From JAGQIB01 sp041393395 (GTDB lineage Bacteria; ARS69): a DNA stretch of 64,000 nt. The stretch spans positions 297,323-361,322 of the forward strand of contig JAWKKG010000007.1 of NCBI GenBank assembly GCA_041393395.1. The letters run 5' to 3'. A program made the position numbers and the translations under genes. Shown here in pieces: positions 9,220 through 19,163 of this stretch (position 1 is its first letter; every line of letters begins with the position of its first letter). Under the pieces are notes generated by a model, which was not told the DNA's origin, did not search any database, and saw only the letters and a program-made list of their open reading frames with translations.

Positions 9220-12200
9220 GCCGGGGAGATCTGCTCCGGCGCGAGCGAGAGCACGCCGATCGGGCTCCGGGACAGCAACAGGAACCGGACCTCGCGCGGC
9301 GCTCGGCCCGTCAGCTGTTCCACCGCGTTCGCGTAGGTCGCCGCCTGGCGCGCGGCCGCCGCCGCCGGGGGATGCCCCGTCTTCCAGTCGAGGATCACCA
9401 GGGCGCCGTCCGGCTCCTCGAGGAGCGCGTCGATCGTGCCCGCGGCCGCGTCGGCCGGCGCGTTCGCGAGCAGGAAGGGCACCTCGCGGAGGAGTCGTCC
9501 GCGCTCGCCGGCCACCGCGGCACGGACCGGCTCGAACGCCGGATCCCGCAGCACGCGCTCCACGAGTTCCACGGCCTCGCCCACGTGCGCCGCGAGCTCG
9601 GGGTGGCGGACGGCCGCCCGGCGCACCGCGGATTCGGCCGAGAGATCCGCTCGCCAGACTTCCAGCGCGGCGTGAACCAGAGTGCCGAAGTCCTTGGCCT
9701 GCTGTTCGTTGGCGGAGTCGCCATCGGGCGCGAGGAAAGAGGGAACGGCGGACGGGACCGGGGCGCCGACCGGGGGCGGGAACGTTCCCCCCTCCCGGTC
9801 GGACGCCTCGACGCGCGGCGTCGGCACCGGGAGCGGCGGCAGATCCCCGGCCCGGAACGTGCCGAGTGCGCCGCCCGGATCGGCGGCGACTCCGGCCGGC
9901 ACACCGATCCGCTCCGGCAGACCGTCCGGCCCGAGGTGGCCGTCCTTCGCGGGAGGCCAGGAGAGAACGAGGTGCTCCCGCGCGCGGGTCATCGCCACGT
10001 ACAGCAGCCGGATCTCCTCGGCGGCCTGGCGGTTGCTCTCGAGCACGCGGGCCGCGCGAAACCCCGGCGTCTCGAGCCCGGCCCCCGCGAGCCGGATTTC
10101 GAGGCGACCGGAGTCGCGATCCGGCACGACGTCGGTCGCGGACGACACGCGCCCTGCGAGATCGGCCACGATCACGATCGGGAACTCGAGCCCCTTCGCC
10201 TTGTGTGTCGTGAGGATGGAGACTCCGCCGAGATCGCCGGGCTCGTCGTCGCCGGGGCCCGGCCGTCCCTCCTCCTGGGAGCCGAGCCAGCGCACGAACT
10301 CCGGCAGGGAATCGAAACCCGCGTCGCCGAGCACGTCCGACGCCTCGAGCAGCAGCTGCAGACTCTCCACGCGCGCGGCACCGTCCGGTCGGAATCCGAA
10401 CACGGGCAGCAGCGCGGTGTCCGTGGCGAGGCGCTCGAGAAGCTCGGGGACGGAAAGGACACGCGCGAGCGCGGCGAGCTCGTCGAGTCGACGTTCGGCG
10501 TCGGCGAGCCGCGGCGACGACTCGCCGGGGTCGTCCGCGAAGCGCAGTACGAGATCGTCGTCGGGCAGCGCGAACACGGGACAGCGGAGCGCGGCGAAGC
10601 GCGCGAAGCGACTCGCGGGGTCGAGGATCGACTCGAGCAGGATGCGGAGCGTGCGGATCTCCTCGCGCGCGAAGAAACGTCGGCCGCCGGAGAGCGACGC
10701 CGGCACGCCGGCGCGTCGCAGCGTCTCGAGCAGGAGATCGCCCCAGGCGACCTTGCGCACCAGCACCGCGATGTCTTCCGCGCGGGCCGCTCGTTCGCCG
10801 AGTCGCCAGGGCGCGGAGCCGTCGAGGCCCAGGATGCGGCGCACGAGTCGCGCGCAGGCGTCGCGCTCGACCGCGGCCCGGAGGTCGGCGCTCGGCACTC
10901 CGTCGGCCGGGAGCCGCGCCGGGTCCGGCAGCAGGAGCGCGGTGCGCGGTGGTCGGCCCGCCGGCGCCTCCACCACGCGCGCGGCCGAGAAGAGATCGAG
11001 CTGCCCCGCGGAAGTTGCGGGCGCCGGTCCCGCGCCCGGACCGTCGTCGGCCGCTCGCGCCGGCACGAGCGGCACGTACCGCGCCTGCCAGTCCCCCTCG
11101 GGCGGCGGCGTCATCCAGCCGTCGAACACGCGGTTCACGAGATCGAGGATTCGCGGATCGGAGCGGAAGTTCGCCACGAGATCCGGCGCCTCGCCCTGGG
11201 CGGCGAGCCGCGCCTTGGCGCGCTCGTAGAGCTCGATGTCCGCGCGCCGGAACCGGTAGATCGACTGCTTCGGGTCGCCCACGAGGAACAGTCGGCCGGG
11301 AACGACGGGCGAGGCGAGCGGATCGGTCGCCGGCTCGTTCGTGGCGAGGAGAAACGCGATCTCCATCTGCAGCGGATCCGTGTCCTGCACCTCGTCGAGC
11401 AGGATCGCGTCGTAGCGCGACGCGACCCGCTGCCGCACGTCCGGGCGGCGCGTGAGCAGCTCCCGGGTTCGCCACGCGAGATCCCGGAAATCGAGCAGCC
11501 CGCGCGCGCGCTTGAGACTCTCGTAGTGCGCGGCGTACTGGCGCAGGCGTCGCACGAGCTCGTGCATCTCGGCGGCCTGCCTTCCCTCGAACGCCCGGTT
11601 CAGCGCCCGGTCGAGATCCGTGAGGGCCGCGATCACGGCGTCTTTCCGGCCGTGCCAGGCCTCCTTGCGTCCGACGTTCTTGGCGGTCTTGAATCCGCCG
11701 GGCATGCGGCGAGAGAGCAGCAGCCGCTCGCCCGCGGACCCACCGAGCGTGATCGCCATCTCGCCCTCGTTCACGAGGTCTCGCAGGTGCGTGAACAGCC
11801 GGTCGCCCGGATCGGAGCAGAGGGCGAGGAGCGATCGCAGCGATTCCAGCGTTGCCGCGAACACATCGACGAGGACGGGAGCGCTCGCGGGAACTTCCTC
11901 GAGCGCGGGGGCGAGATCGCGGTGTTCGAGCAGCGAGTCGGCGAGGCCGCGCAGTCCCATCGCGCTCGCGCCGAGCGTGCGGAGTCGTTCCAGCCACACG
12001 GCCCCTTCCGGACCGAGGTCGTCGAGGAAGCGCGACCAGGCCTCCTCGCGCAGCGCCACTTCCGCGATCTCGTCGGCGATCGCGAAGCCGGGCGGGACAT
12101 CGGCCGGCAGGGGGAACGACGCGAGGATGCGCTGGCAGAACGCGTCCGTGGTGCCGATGTCGGCGAGGTCGAGGTCGGCGAGCGCGCGATCGGCCCACGC

Positions 12201-12440
12201 CTCGCCGTCGTCGCGCCGGGCCGCCAGGCGCTCCCCGAGGCGGGACACGAGCTCGGCCGCCGCCTTGCGCGTGAACGTGATCACGGCGAGTCGCGTGACC
12301 GGTACTCCCCGCGCGAGGAGCTCCGTCACGCGGTCCACGAGGAGCGTGGTCTTGCCGGTGCCGGCCCCGGCCTCGACCACGAACGTCGTGCCGATCCCCT
12401 CCACGATCCGTTCGCGCGTCTCCGCGTCGGCCGGTTTCAT
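9216..12440 (-). CDS. addA: AddA-like UvrD/RecB-family helicase-nuclease
   Basis: 1074 residues from an ATG at 12440 that overlaps the end of the AddB-like gene. Superfamily 1A helicase motifs in order: Q/Walker A VVEAGAGTGKTTLLVDRV (I), ILLDEVQDTDPLQ (II), VGDPKQSIYRFRRADI (III), VANFRSDPRIL (IV), TTHKAKGLEFPIVIVADL (V) and LLYVAMTRAREHLVLS (VI). The C terminus is a PD-(D/E)XK nuclease of the RecB/AddA type: DFGTLVHAALEV, then LVILDWKTG, then the QxxxY element QAATYAN. With the neighbouring AddB-like gene this makes an AddAB-type enzyme that resects double-strand breaks for RecA. Weaker alternative: a stand-alone UvrD-type exonuclease V. Confidence 0.88.
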   Translation of the reverse strand: MKPADAETRERIVEGIGTTFVVEAGAGTGKTTLLVDRVTELLARGVPVTRLAVITFTRKAAAELVSRLGERLAARRDDGEAWADRALADLDLADIGTTDAFCQRILASFPLPADVPPGFAIADEIAEVALREEAWSRFLDDLGPEGAVWLERLRTLGASAMGLRGLADSLLEHRDLAPALEEVPASAPVLVDVFAATLESLRSLLALCSDPGDRLFTHLRDLVNEGEMAITLGGSAGERLLLSRRMPGGFKTAKNVGRKEAWHGRKDAVIAALTDLDRALNRAFEGRQAAEMHELVRRLRQYAAHYESLKRARGLLDFRDLAWRTRELLTRRPDVRQRVASRYDAILLDEVQDTDPLQMEIAFLLATNEPATDPLASPVVPGRLFLVGDPKQSIYRFRRADIELYERAKARLAAQGEAPDLVANFRSDPRILDLVNRVFDGWMTPPPEGDWQARYVPLVPARAADDGPGAGPAPATSAGQLDLFSAARVVEAPAGRPPRTALLLPDPARLPADGVPSADLRAAVERDACARLVRRILGLDGSAPWRLGERAARAEDIAVLVRKVAWGDLLLETLRRAGVPASLSGGRRFFAREEIRTLRILLESILDPASRFARFAALRCPVFALPDDDLVLRFADDPGESSPRLADAERRLDELAALARVLSVPELLERLATDTALLPVFGFRPDGAARVESLQLLLEASDVLGDAGFDSLPEFVRWLGSQEEGRPGPGDDEPGDLGGVSILTTHKAKGLEFPIVIVADLAGRVSSATDVVPDRDSGRLEIRLAGAGLETPGFRAARVLESNRQAAEEIRLLYVAMTRAREHLVLSWPPAKDGHLGPDGLPERIGVPAGVAADPGGALGTFRAGDLPPLPVPTPRVEASDREGGTFPPPVGAPVPSAVPSFLAPDGDSANEQQAKDFGTLVHAALEVWRADLSAESAVRRAAVRHPELAAHVGEAVELVERVLRDPAFEPVRAAVAGERGRLLREVPFLLANAPADAAAGTIDALLEEPDGALVILDWKTGHPPAAAAARQAATYANAVEQLTGRAPREVRFLLLSRSPIGVLSLAPEQISPA

Positions 12441-15355
12441 TTCCGCGGCTCCGGTCGTTCGCCGCGCACCCGGGCGATCCAGTCCGCGAGCTCGGGGTCG
12501 GTCTTCGCGAGGAACCGGGCCACGACGGCGGGCCCGCAGGCCGACTCCAGATCCGAGTGGCAGCACCGGCTGCCGGGCGTGCACGGGAACCAGCCTCGAA
12601 GGGCGTGGTCCCGCGCTCCGGCCAGCAGCTCCCCGAGCTCGGCGCGAGCCGCCTCGAGATCGGCCGCCGTGAACACGACCTCCTCGTAACCTTCGCCGAT
12701 CGTGGCGTGGTAGAGGACTGCGCGGGCGGCGCGTTCCTCCCGCGTGCGGCGCACGACCTCGAGGTAGATCGGCGCCTGGAACTCCACCTCGTGCTTGTCG
12801 TCGCGCTTGCCGCGGAATGTGTGGTCCTTCACGCGGCGCGCGCCGGTCTTGTAGTCGATCACCACGAGCTCGCCGTTCGCGTCGCGATCGAGGCGGTCCA
12901 CGCGGCCGCGCAGCGGGAGCTCCTCGCCGTCCGGCAGCGGGAAGCGCACCGGATGACGCGGTTCGTCCGCGAACTTCGTTTCCGTCGCCACGATCGTGGT
13001 GCGCTCGGACGGCGCGCGCCACGCCTCGCGCGCGAGCAGGACCGCGGCGTCGTTCCGGAGCGCGGCGAGCGTCGCCTCGCGTCCCACGCGCCGTGCGTCG
13101 GGCAGGGGGGCGATCTCCCGGGCGCGTTGTTTCTCGATCTCGTGGTCGAGCGTGTCGAGGGCCGCCGGGAGTCGATCGCGCGTGAGCGGGACGAGCTCGC
13201 GCCGGCGCAGCTCACGGATCGTCGCGTCGAGGAGATCGTGATAGATGCTGCCACGCTCGAGATGAGTGAAGTCGTTCTCCGACTCCTGCGGTGGACTCAG
13301 CTTCAGCAGGTCGAGAAGGAAACCGAACGGACAGTTCGCGAGCCGGCCGAGCGAGCTCGGGCTCCACCGACGATCCGCGATGTGCTCGCGCACGAGCTCC
13401 CGGGCACGTCCCTCGGGCAGCACGCCGTCCCAGCGCGTCAGCTCGGGACCGAAGCGCGCGTCGCCGGCTGCGAGCGCGGCCGGGAGATGCCGGCCGCCCG
13501 GAAGCGACGCGAACCGACGCAGCTCCGCGTCGCCGGGATCGGGGTTCCGCGCGAGAGCCGTCTGGTGCAGATCGAGCTCGTCGAACGGAGCCTCGGGCTC
13601 CGCGTTTCGGAGGAGTGCCGGGTCGAGCGCCACCTTCCGGCGACGGGCGAGGTCCTGCAGCAACACGGACGGCGGACGGATCTCGGTGCCGACCCGCTCC
13701 CGGTACGCGAATGACAGCACCGTGCGCTCCGTGGCCGCCTCGAGCGCGAAGCGGGCGAGGAGGATGCGCTCGTCCCGCCGGTCCTCGGCGACGCGCAGCT
13801 CGCGACCCTCGTGCGCGCCGGCCTCGTTCCGCTCGCGGCGCACCCAGTCCGGCAGCAGGGGATCCTCGCGCGCCGGACGCAGCCAGGCGCCCTCCACGAG
13901 TCCCGGGTGGAACACCACCGGCCGTCGCAGGAAGCGCGCGGCATCTCGCGCCACGAGGAGCACGCGGTCCGGATCCGGCAGATCCCGATCGCGGGTCACG
14001 GCGAGGGCCGCGGCGAGGGCCGGCGTGAAGCGCGCGAGAGAGAGCGGTCGCGTGTCGTGAACTCGTGCGACGTCCTCGAGCGCGGAGCCCACCGCGGCCG
14101 AGGGTTCGTCTCCGAAGTGTGCGACGTACAGTTCCCGGAACGCCGCGACCCGTTCGGCCGCGGTGCGTGCGCGCAGGAACGCCTCGCGGGCGGCGGCCGG
14201 GTCATCTGCCCCGGCGGGCAGCACGAACTCGAGCGCCTGGCGGTCGTTGTCGCGGACGCCGGTGACGCCGCGAGCCAGAAGGAGCGCGTGCCGACCCGAG
14301 TCGGTCGCGGCGGCCGGCAGTCCGGCGCGATCGCACAGCGGAATGCCGGCCCGCGCGAACACGCGCCGGAACGTGCGCGGCGATGGTCCCGCCGTCGACG
14401 TCGTCACCAGGAAATCCGAGGGGGAGCGGCCCGCGTCGAGCTCGCGCCGGATCCGTCGCGCGATCCACGCGACTTCTTCCGTTGCCGTCGCCGCGGGGGC
14501 CAGTTCCAGTCGCGGCCCGGGATCCGTCAGCCGCATCGACTCGAACATGCCGCCCTCGAAACCGAAGGTCCCGCGAGCGACTCGCGGCCGAGGCTCCACC
14601 GATCCGCCGCGCGACCCGACCCACTCCAGCAGCGACGTCACCGCGGACTCGCCCGTCTCCGGTGAGTCGAGCGGCCCCGTGCCCGGGATCAGCAGCGTCA
14701 CCGGGCGTCGTTCGTCGCAGGCCGCGAACAGCCGGCGCTGGGCCGGAGTGAGGTCGTGAAAGCCGAAAACGAGGAGCGGGTCGTCCGTGGCGGGGCCGGT
14801 GGTCACGGTCGCCGTCGCCGTCCGCTCCGCGCGGTGACGATCCCAGAGTCTCTCGTTCGCGAGCGTGTCCTCGACGGCCGCGAGGCTGCGCGCGAGATCA
14901 CGACGCAGAGCGTCGTTCGCGTCGCGCCAGTCCGCGAGCGATTCCGAGTCGTGACCGGACTGGAGGAGATCCCCGAGAGACGACGCGAGCGCCCGCGAGA
15001 GTCCGCCCTGGTCGCGCGCGCGGACGAGTGGGCCGCCGCGCGAGGATCCGAGCGCGGATTCGTCGAGCAGGCGGGCCGTCAGTCGCTCGAGGCCCGCCTC
15101 GCCGAGTCGCCGTCCGTTCGCCGCCGCGATCGCGTCGGCGGCGAGGTCGTCGATCCAGCGCGGGAAGGAGCGGAAGCGGATCGCGAACGCGCCGCCGAGT
15201 CGACGGGCGACGTCGCGTCGCAGCTCCGAGACCGCGAGCTCGCCGGGAGCGATGACCTCGACCGAGCGCAGTGGGTCGTCGCGCTGGGCGTTCGCGATCT
15301 CTTCCGCGAGGCACGCCCGCAGCGTGTCGAAGTCGGGAGCGGCGAGCGCCCTCAA
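12437..15355 (-). CDS. addB: AddB-like PD-(D/E)XK nuclease / inactivated helicase
   Basis: 972 residues if begun at the TTG at 15355, which overlaps the preceding stop (TTGA) although no clear ribosome site precedes it. Extending further upstream gives only Arg/Pro-rich shadow sequence. The N-terminal helicase fold lacks a true Walker A (VIAPGELAVSELRRDV stands in its place), as in AddB. The C-terminal nuclease is clear: LRGRVDRLDRDANGELVVID followed by YKTG. Possible iron-sulfur cysteines are CPFGF near residue 725 and a C-terminal C-x5-CC-x7-C cluster; the spacing differs from classic AddB/Cas4, so cluster binding is a suggestion. Partner of the AddA-like gene immediately downstream. Confidence 0.82.
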   Translation of the reverse strand: MRALAAPDFDTLRACLAEEIANAQRDDPLRSVEVIAPGELAVSELRRDVARRLGGAFAIRFRSFPRWIDDLAADAIAAANGRRLGEAGLERLTARLLDESALGSSRGGPLVRARDQGGLSRALASSLGDLLQSGHDSESLADWRDANDALRRDLARSLAAVEDTLANERLWDRHRAERTATATVTTGPATDDPLLVFGFHDLTPAQRRLFAACDERRPVTLLIPGTGPLDSPETGESAVTSLLEWVGSRGGSVEPRPRVARGTFGFEGGMFESMRLTDPGPRLELAPAATATEEVAWIARRIRRELDAGRSPSDFLVTTSTAGPSPRTFRRVFARAGIPLCDRAGLPAAATDSGRHALLLARGVTGVRDNDRQALEFVLPAGADDPAAAREAFLRARTAAERVAAFRELYVAHFGDEPSAAVGSALEDVARVHDTRPLSLARFTPALAAALAVTRDRDLPDPDRVLLVARDAARFLRRPVVFHPGLVEGAWLRPAREDPLLPDWVRRERNEAGAHEGRELRVAEDRRDERILLARFALEAATERTVLSFAYRERVGTEIRPPSVLLQDLARRRKVALDPALLRNAEPEAPFDELDLHQTALARNPDPGDAELRRFASLPGGRHLPAALAAGDARFGPELTRWDGVLPEGRARELVREHIADRRWSPSSLGRLANCPFGFLLDLLKLSPPQESENDFTHLERGSIYHDLLDATIRELRRRELVPLTRDRLPAALDTLDHEIEKQRAREIAPLPDARRVGREATLAALRNDAAVLLAREAWRAPSERTTIVATETKFADEPRHPVRFPLPDGEELPLRGRVDRLDRDANGELVVIDYKTGARRVKDHTFRGKRDDKHEVEFQAPIYLEVVRRTREERAARAVLYHATIGEGYEEVVFTAADLEAARAELGELLAGARDHALRGWFPCTPGSRCCHSDLESACGPAVVARFLAKTDPELADWIARVRGERPEPRK

Positions 15356-16686
15356 TCGCCCGCGCCGGACGCGGCGGGTCGGTCGGCGGCGCGGAGGGAG
15401 CGGAGGAACTCGTCGAGGGCCTCCCGCATGGCGTCGTCCGGGATTCCCGTGACGGGCAGCTCGTGGTCCTCCTGGAACGACCGCACGGCGGCCTGCACGT
15501 CCGGGCCGAATGTCCACGAGAAGCCGAGCTCGCCGTAGCCGGCCTCGGTCAGGCCCTTGCGAAGCTCCTGGAAATTCCTCAGGCGGACGATCGCGCCCCG
15601 TCGCACGGGAAGATCCTCCAGCACCGTGGCGGCGAGCTCACCGTCGAACCCCTGGAACACACGGTCACCGTTCGAGAGCCAGCCGTCCCCGTCGTCCCGT
15701 TCGAGCACCATGCAGCCTTCCTTCCACACGAGCACGTCGCCGCGGACGAGGCCCTGGCCGCCGGCGCGCGTCCGGTCCGCCCACGCGACGCCGCGGCCGC
15801 GGCCGCTCACGCAGGCGGCGCCCGGCACTTGCCGGCGCATCACCGTTTCCTCGATCGTCTCGAACAGCCAGCTCCACGACGCGGCCGTCGGCGGCTCGCT
15901 CCAGTCGCCGTTCAACGGCGAGTCCGTGAGTTCCTCGTACGCGGCGTAGACGAGCCCGCAGCGCGTCGCGGCGACGTGAGCGCGCGCGTGGGCCGGCGTC
16001 GCGCGATCGCACACGGGAACGCGCGCGAATCCGAGGAGTTCGCCGTCGACCGAGAACTGTCGGGAACGGATGACGGCGTAGCCGGGAGCGTGGTCCGGGC
16101 TCGTGTGTTCCGGTCGCGGCTGGTAGCCGTTCGCGTCGAGGGTACGCCCGGACGGGAGCCGGACCGAGGCCGCACAGCGCAGCGTGCCAAAGGCCGGCTC
16201 GATGCCGTCCGCCGGATCGGGCAGCGGGCCGATCGGCATCGTCCATCCGTCCTGCGAACCGTCGAGTCGCGTGCGGCGCCACTCCGTCAGGTTCGGCGCG
16301 ACCTGGAGCGAGATCCACTCCACCGGCGCGTTCGCGAGACCGGCGTCGGCGGGCGTGATCAGGAGGCGTGACGCGATCGCCCGCCCGTCCACCTTCAGCC
16401 GATCGAGCGGGGTGCAGAAAACCGGAAGGCCGCCGCGCTCGCCCTCGACCACCAGGTAGACCTCGACCTGATCGGGACCTTGCGCGTGCAGCGGCGATTC
16501 GTTGACGCCGGGGTTGCGACCGATCGATCCGGCGAGGAACGCCCGCTTCCACTGGACGTCCGGCGCGGCGTGCGCGACCGGCGTCGCGGCTAGAAGCGCG
16601 AGGGCGAGGGCGAGGCCGCGAGGAAGCCTTCCCCGCGCAGGCTGCGAACCCGGTCCTTCAGTTTCGGATGTCGATGCAGGAACCAA
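15352..16686 (-). CDS. secreted protein with C-terminal peptidoglycan-binding-like domain
   Basis: 444 residues. The only usable start is TTG at 16686, with GAGGT about nine bases upstream; it overlaps the 3' end of the ATPase gene by 97 bases. Residues ~24-40 (LALALALLAATPVAHA) form a signal peptide. The middle ~300 residues contain several Cys and no family I recognise. The C-terminal ~60 residues resemble a PG_binding_1 helix bundle (TFGPDVQAAVRSFQEDHELP, then VTGIPDDAMREAL). Likely periplasmic. It sits between a DNA-repair pair and an SMC-like ATPase in a co-directional, overlapping run, but a shared function is not evident. Confidence 0.7.
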   Translation of the reverse strand: MVPASTSETEGPGSQPARGRLPRGLALALALLAATPVAHAAPDVQWKRAFLAGSIGRNPGVNESPLHAQGPDQVEVYLVVEGERGGLPVFCTPLDRLKVDGRAIASRLLITPADAGLANAPVEWISLQVAPNLTEWRRTRLDGSQDGWTMPIGPLPDPADGIEPAFGTLRCAASVRLPSGRTLDANGYQPRPEHTSPDHAPGYAVIRSRQFSVDGELLGFARVPVCDRATPAHARAHVAATRCGLVYAAYEELTDSPLNGDWSEPPTAASWSWLFETIEETVMRRQVPGAACVSGRGRGVAWADRTRAGGQGLVRGDVLVWKEGCMVLERDDGDGWLSNGDRVFQGFDGELAATVLEDLPVRRGAIVRLRNFQELRKGLTEAGYGELGFSWTFGPDVQAAVRSFQEDHELPVTGIPDDAMREALDEFLRSLRAADRPAASGAGD

Positions 16687-19022
16687 CGGGTCCGGACCTC
16701 GTGTGCCGTGAGGAGCGCGATCTGGCCGCGGCTCCGGGCGTCCTCGACGAGGAACTGCATCGCGCGGGAATGACGGTCGTCATCGGCGCGGAGCAGTGGA
16801 TCGTCGAGCAGCACGGGCACGCGTTCGCCGACCGAGCATACAGTTTCCACGATCGCGAGGCGGAGTGCGAGGCAAAGTTGGTCCGTGACCGCGGAAGACA
16901 GGTGCGGCTGGAGCTCGCTCCAGGGCACCAGCGGCCCGCTTTCCGAGAAGCGGACACGGGGCTCCAGACCCTCGTCCACGTCCAGCTCCCGGACCTCCGG
17001 CAGCAGCCGGCGGGCGATCTCCTCGGCCCGGGCCGAGACCTTGAAACGCCAGCGATCGTCGACCTCCGGCTCGGCCGTGGTCGCGGACTCCGGGACGAAC
17101 GGGTCGGGCGCCGACGCGGCAACCTCGACGGGCTCCGCCGGGGCCTCGGCCGGTTCGTCGGTGAGCTGGATCTCGCGCGGGCCCGCGATCTCCCGGGGTT
17201 CCGGGGCGGCGGGCGGTGCTTCGGGACGCGTCGCGCGGACGGCCGTCGTCCCGTCGCCACGATCCGCGACGCGACGCGCGTAGCGCTCGATCGCCTCGTC
17301 CAGATCCGAGTCGGCGTCCACACCCTCGGCGGTGAGCGCCGCCGCGATCTCCTCGCGGCAGTCGTTCCGGACCTGTTCCAGTTCGGCGAGCTTCTCCTCA
17401 TGCGCGGTCGCCGTGTCCTCGGCGCGCGCGAGATCCTGGTTCAGCTCGAAGAAGCGGCGGTAGTCCGCGAGGCGTTCGGCGAGCTGCTCGGGATCGATGT
17501 CGGGATTCTCGGACGGCGCGAACGACGCGAGCTTCTCGCGCAGCGTCACGAGCTCGCGATCGATCTCGCCGCCGCGTCGTGTGTAGCTCTCGAGCTGCCG
17601 GATGTCTCCCTTCGCCTTCGCCCAGAGCTGGTAGCGATCGACGAGCTCGGTCGGCGACTCCATCTTCCGCGCTTCCGCGAGCTCGGCGAGACGCTGGGTC
17701 GCTTCCTCTTCCTCCTGCGCGAACATGTCCATCTGCAGTTGCTTGCGCTCCGCCGTCTCGAGCAGCGCGTCGCGCTCGTCCTCCCGGAGGTTCTTCGCGC
17801 GATAGAAGAGGTAGCCTCCGCCGGCGCCGGCGATCGTGGCGATCGCGATGAACGCGAGCGCGGGCACCGGCAGGGCGGGGAAGATCTGAGCGAGGATCGC
17901 GCCCGCCAGCGCGAGGATCGCCACGCCGAGCGGAATCGACGCCAGGCGCATCGCACTCGCTCGCGCCTGATCGAGCTCCGCGAGGCGCGAGTCGTCGAGG
18001 CGGCTCTCGCTTCGCACGAGAGCCTGGTTGCCGCGGAGGATCGTCTCGAACTGCCGGTAGCCGCCGAGGAAACGTCGATCGTCCTCGGAGTACGCCGCGA
18101 ACTCGGTCTCGAGCGCTTCGATGTTCTCCGCGTTCACGTCGCGAGTCGCGAGCTCGCGCCGGAATTCCTCTTCCTCGGCGCGCAGCTTGCGGCGTCGACC
18201 CTGGATCTTGTCGAGCAACGCGAGGAGGCTGTCGAGCTTCTCCACGTCGCCGGGTTCGGCTCCCGACAGGGTTTGGAGGCGCTCCGCCTCGGCCTGCAAC
18301 TCCTGTCGATGCGTGTCGGATCGACGGTACTCGTCGGTCGCCCGATCGAACTCCGCCTCGACCTGCTCCAGGCGACGCTTCAGATCGCGCAGGCGATCGA
18401 TCGCGTCGGGTCCCGACGTCGGCGCGGTCTCGACGGGATTCTCGTCTTCGACGACGTCGGCCGGAGCTTCGTGCGTGGCCCGGAACGTCGGCTCGACATT
18501 CTTCGCTGCGGTCGCGGTACGTGGCGCGGGAATCGCATCCCGCGACGGCGGCCGCGGCGTCGAGAATCGGACGCAGCCGCGACCCCGCGTGAGCAGCGAG
18601 CGCAGCGTCTCGTTGCCGACCGTGGTCGCGAGGGCGGGAAGATCGTGACACGTGATCTCCCGGAACTCCTCGCGCGTCAGCCCGAGCAGGATCTCACCGA
18701 TCTCGTTCGCGTCGTCCGAGACGAACTCCTCGGAGACGTCTTCGCCGGACGCATCCGTCACCTGCACGGAGCCGTCCTCGAGATCACGCGCGACCACGAG
18801 CGAGCGATCGTCGTCCGTCTCGAGACGCAGCATGAGCCAGCCCGACGGCATGGCGCGGCCCGGGACGGGTACCTCGCCGTACAACGCCGCACAGATCGCG
18901 GCGGCGAGCTGGGACTTGCCGCTCTCGTTCGGAGCGCACCACAGCCCGAGCTCGTCCGTGGGGAATGAGAAGCTGCCGGAGAGGCCACCGTAGCCGTCGA
19001 GATCGATCTGCCGGATGCGCAA
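16590..19022 (-). CDS. YhaN/SMC-like AAA ATPase with central membrane anchor
   Basis: 810 residues from the TTG at 19022, chosen because GGAGGAGGT (19032-19040 on the minus strand) lies nine bases upstream and the protein then opens with the family-typical MRIRQIDLDGYGG. An ATG at 19088 would add 22 low-complexity residues and lacks a ribosome site. Walker A is APNESGKS (residues 30-37). Long Glu/Arg-rich coiled coils flank two central hydrophobic helices (~residues 355-400), the layout of Bacillus YhaN. The C-terminal half has a degenerate signature SSAVTDQLCLALRLAIVE and Walker B VPVLLDDPLLRADDD. YhaN normally pairs with the phosphodiesterase YhaO, and no such gene is adjacent; the AddAB-like genes downstream suggest a role at DNA ends. 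Confidence 0.8.
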   Translation of the reverse strand: MRIRQIDLDGYGGLSGSFSFPTDELGLWCAPNESGKSQLAAAICAALYGEVPVPGRAMPSGWLMLRLETDDDRSLVVARDLEDGSVQVTDASGEDVSEEFVSDDANEIGEILLGLTREEFREITCHDLPALATTVGNETLRSLLTRGRGCVRFSTPRPPSRDAIPAPRTATAAKNVEPTFRATHEAPADVVEDENPVETAPTSGPDAIDRLRDLKRRLEQVEAEFDRATDEYRRSDTHRQELQAEAERLQTLSGAEPGDVEKLDSLLALLDKIQGRRRKLRAEEEEFRRELATRDVNAENIEALETEFAAYSEDDRRFLGGYRQFETILRGNQALVRSESRLDDSRLAELDQARASAMRLASIPLGVAILALAGAILAQIFPALPVPALAFIAIATIAGAGGGYLFYRAKNLREDERDALLETAERKQLQMDMFAQEEEEATQRLAELAEARKMESPTELVDRYQLWAKAKGDIRQLESYTRRGGEIDRELVTLREKLASFAPSENPDIDPEQLAERLADYRRFFELNQDLARAEDTATAHEEKLAELEQVRNDCREEIAAALTAEGVDADSDLDEAIERYARRVADRGDGTTAVRATRPEAPPAAPEPREIAGPREIQLTDEPAEAPAEPVEVAASAPDPFVPESATTAEPEVDDRWRFKVSARAEEIARRLLPEVRELDVDEGLEPRVRFSESGPLVPWSELQPHLSSAVTDQLCLALRLAIVETVCSVGERVPVLLDDPLLRADDDRHSRAMQFLVEDARSRGQIALLTAHEVRTRWFLHRHPKLKDRVRSLRGEGFLAASPSPSRF

Positions 19023-19031
19023 AGGGGGACG

Positions 19032-19040
19032 ACCTCCTCC
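19032..19040 (-). promoter_or_regulatory. ribosome binding site deciding the ATPase start
   Basis: GGAGGAGGT on the minus strand, nine bases before the TTG at 19022. It is much stronger than anything before the upstream ATG at 19088 and supports the shorter protein. Confidence 0.6.
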
Positions 19041-19084
19041 AAGAGGCCGTTCGTCCGGCCTCGGGTCACTCCCGCTTTCTTCGG

Positions 19085-19113
19085 CCATCCGGAGGGGAGT
19101 TTTGAGGTGTCAA
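19085..19113 (-). promoter_or_regulatory. possible promoter of the AddAB-like operon
   Basis: A perfect TTGACA (-35) lies on the minus strand at 19108-19113. Seventeen bases downstream the -10 position reads GGATGG, which is poor. Predicted start near 19078 would leave a ~56-base leader before the TTG at 19022. Confidence 0.3.
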
Positions 19114-19163
19114 CGAACGGCGACGCTGGTCGCGGATCGGTTCCGGAGGACCCTGGGGGCCCG

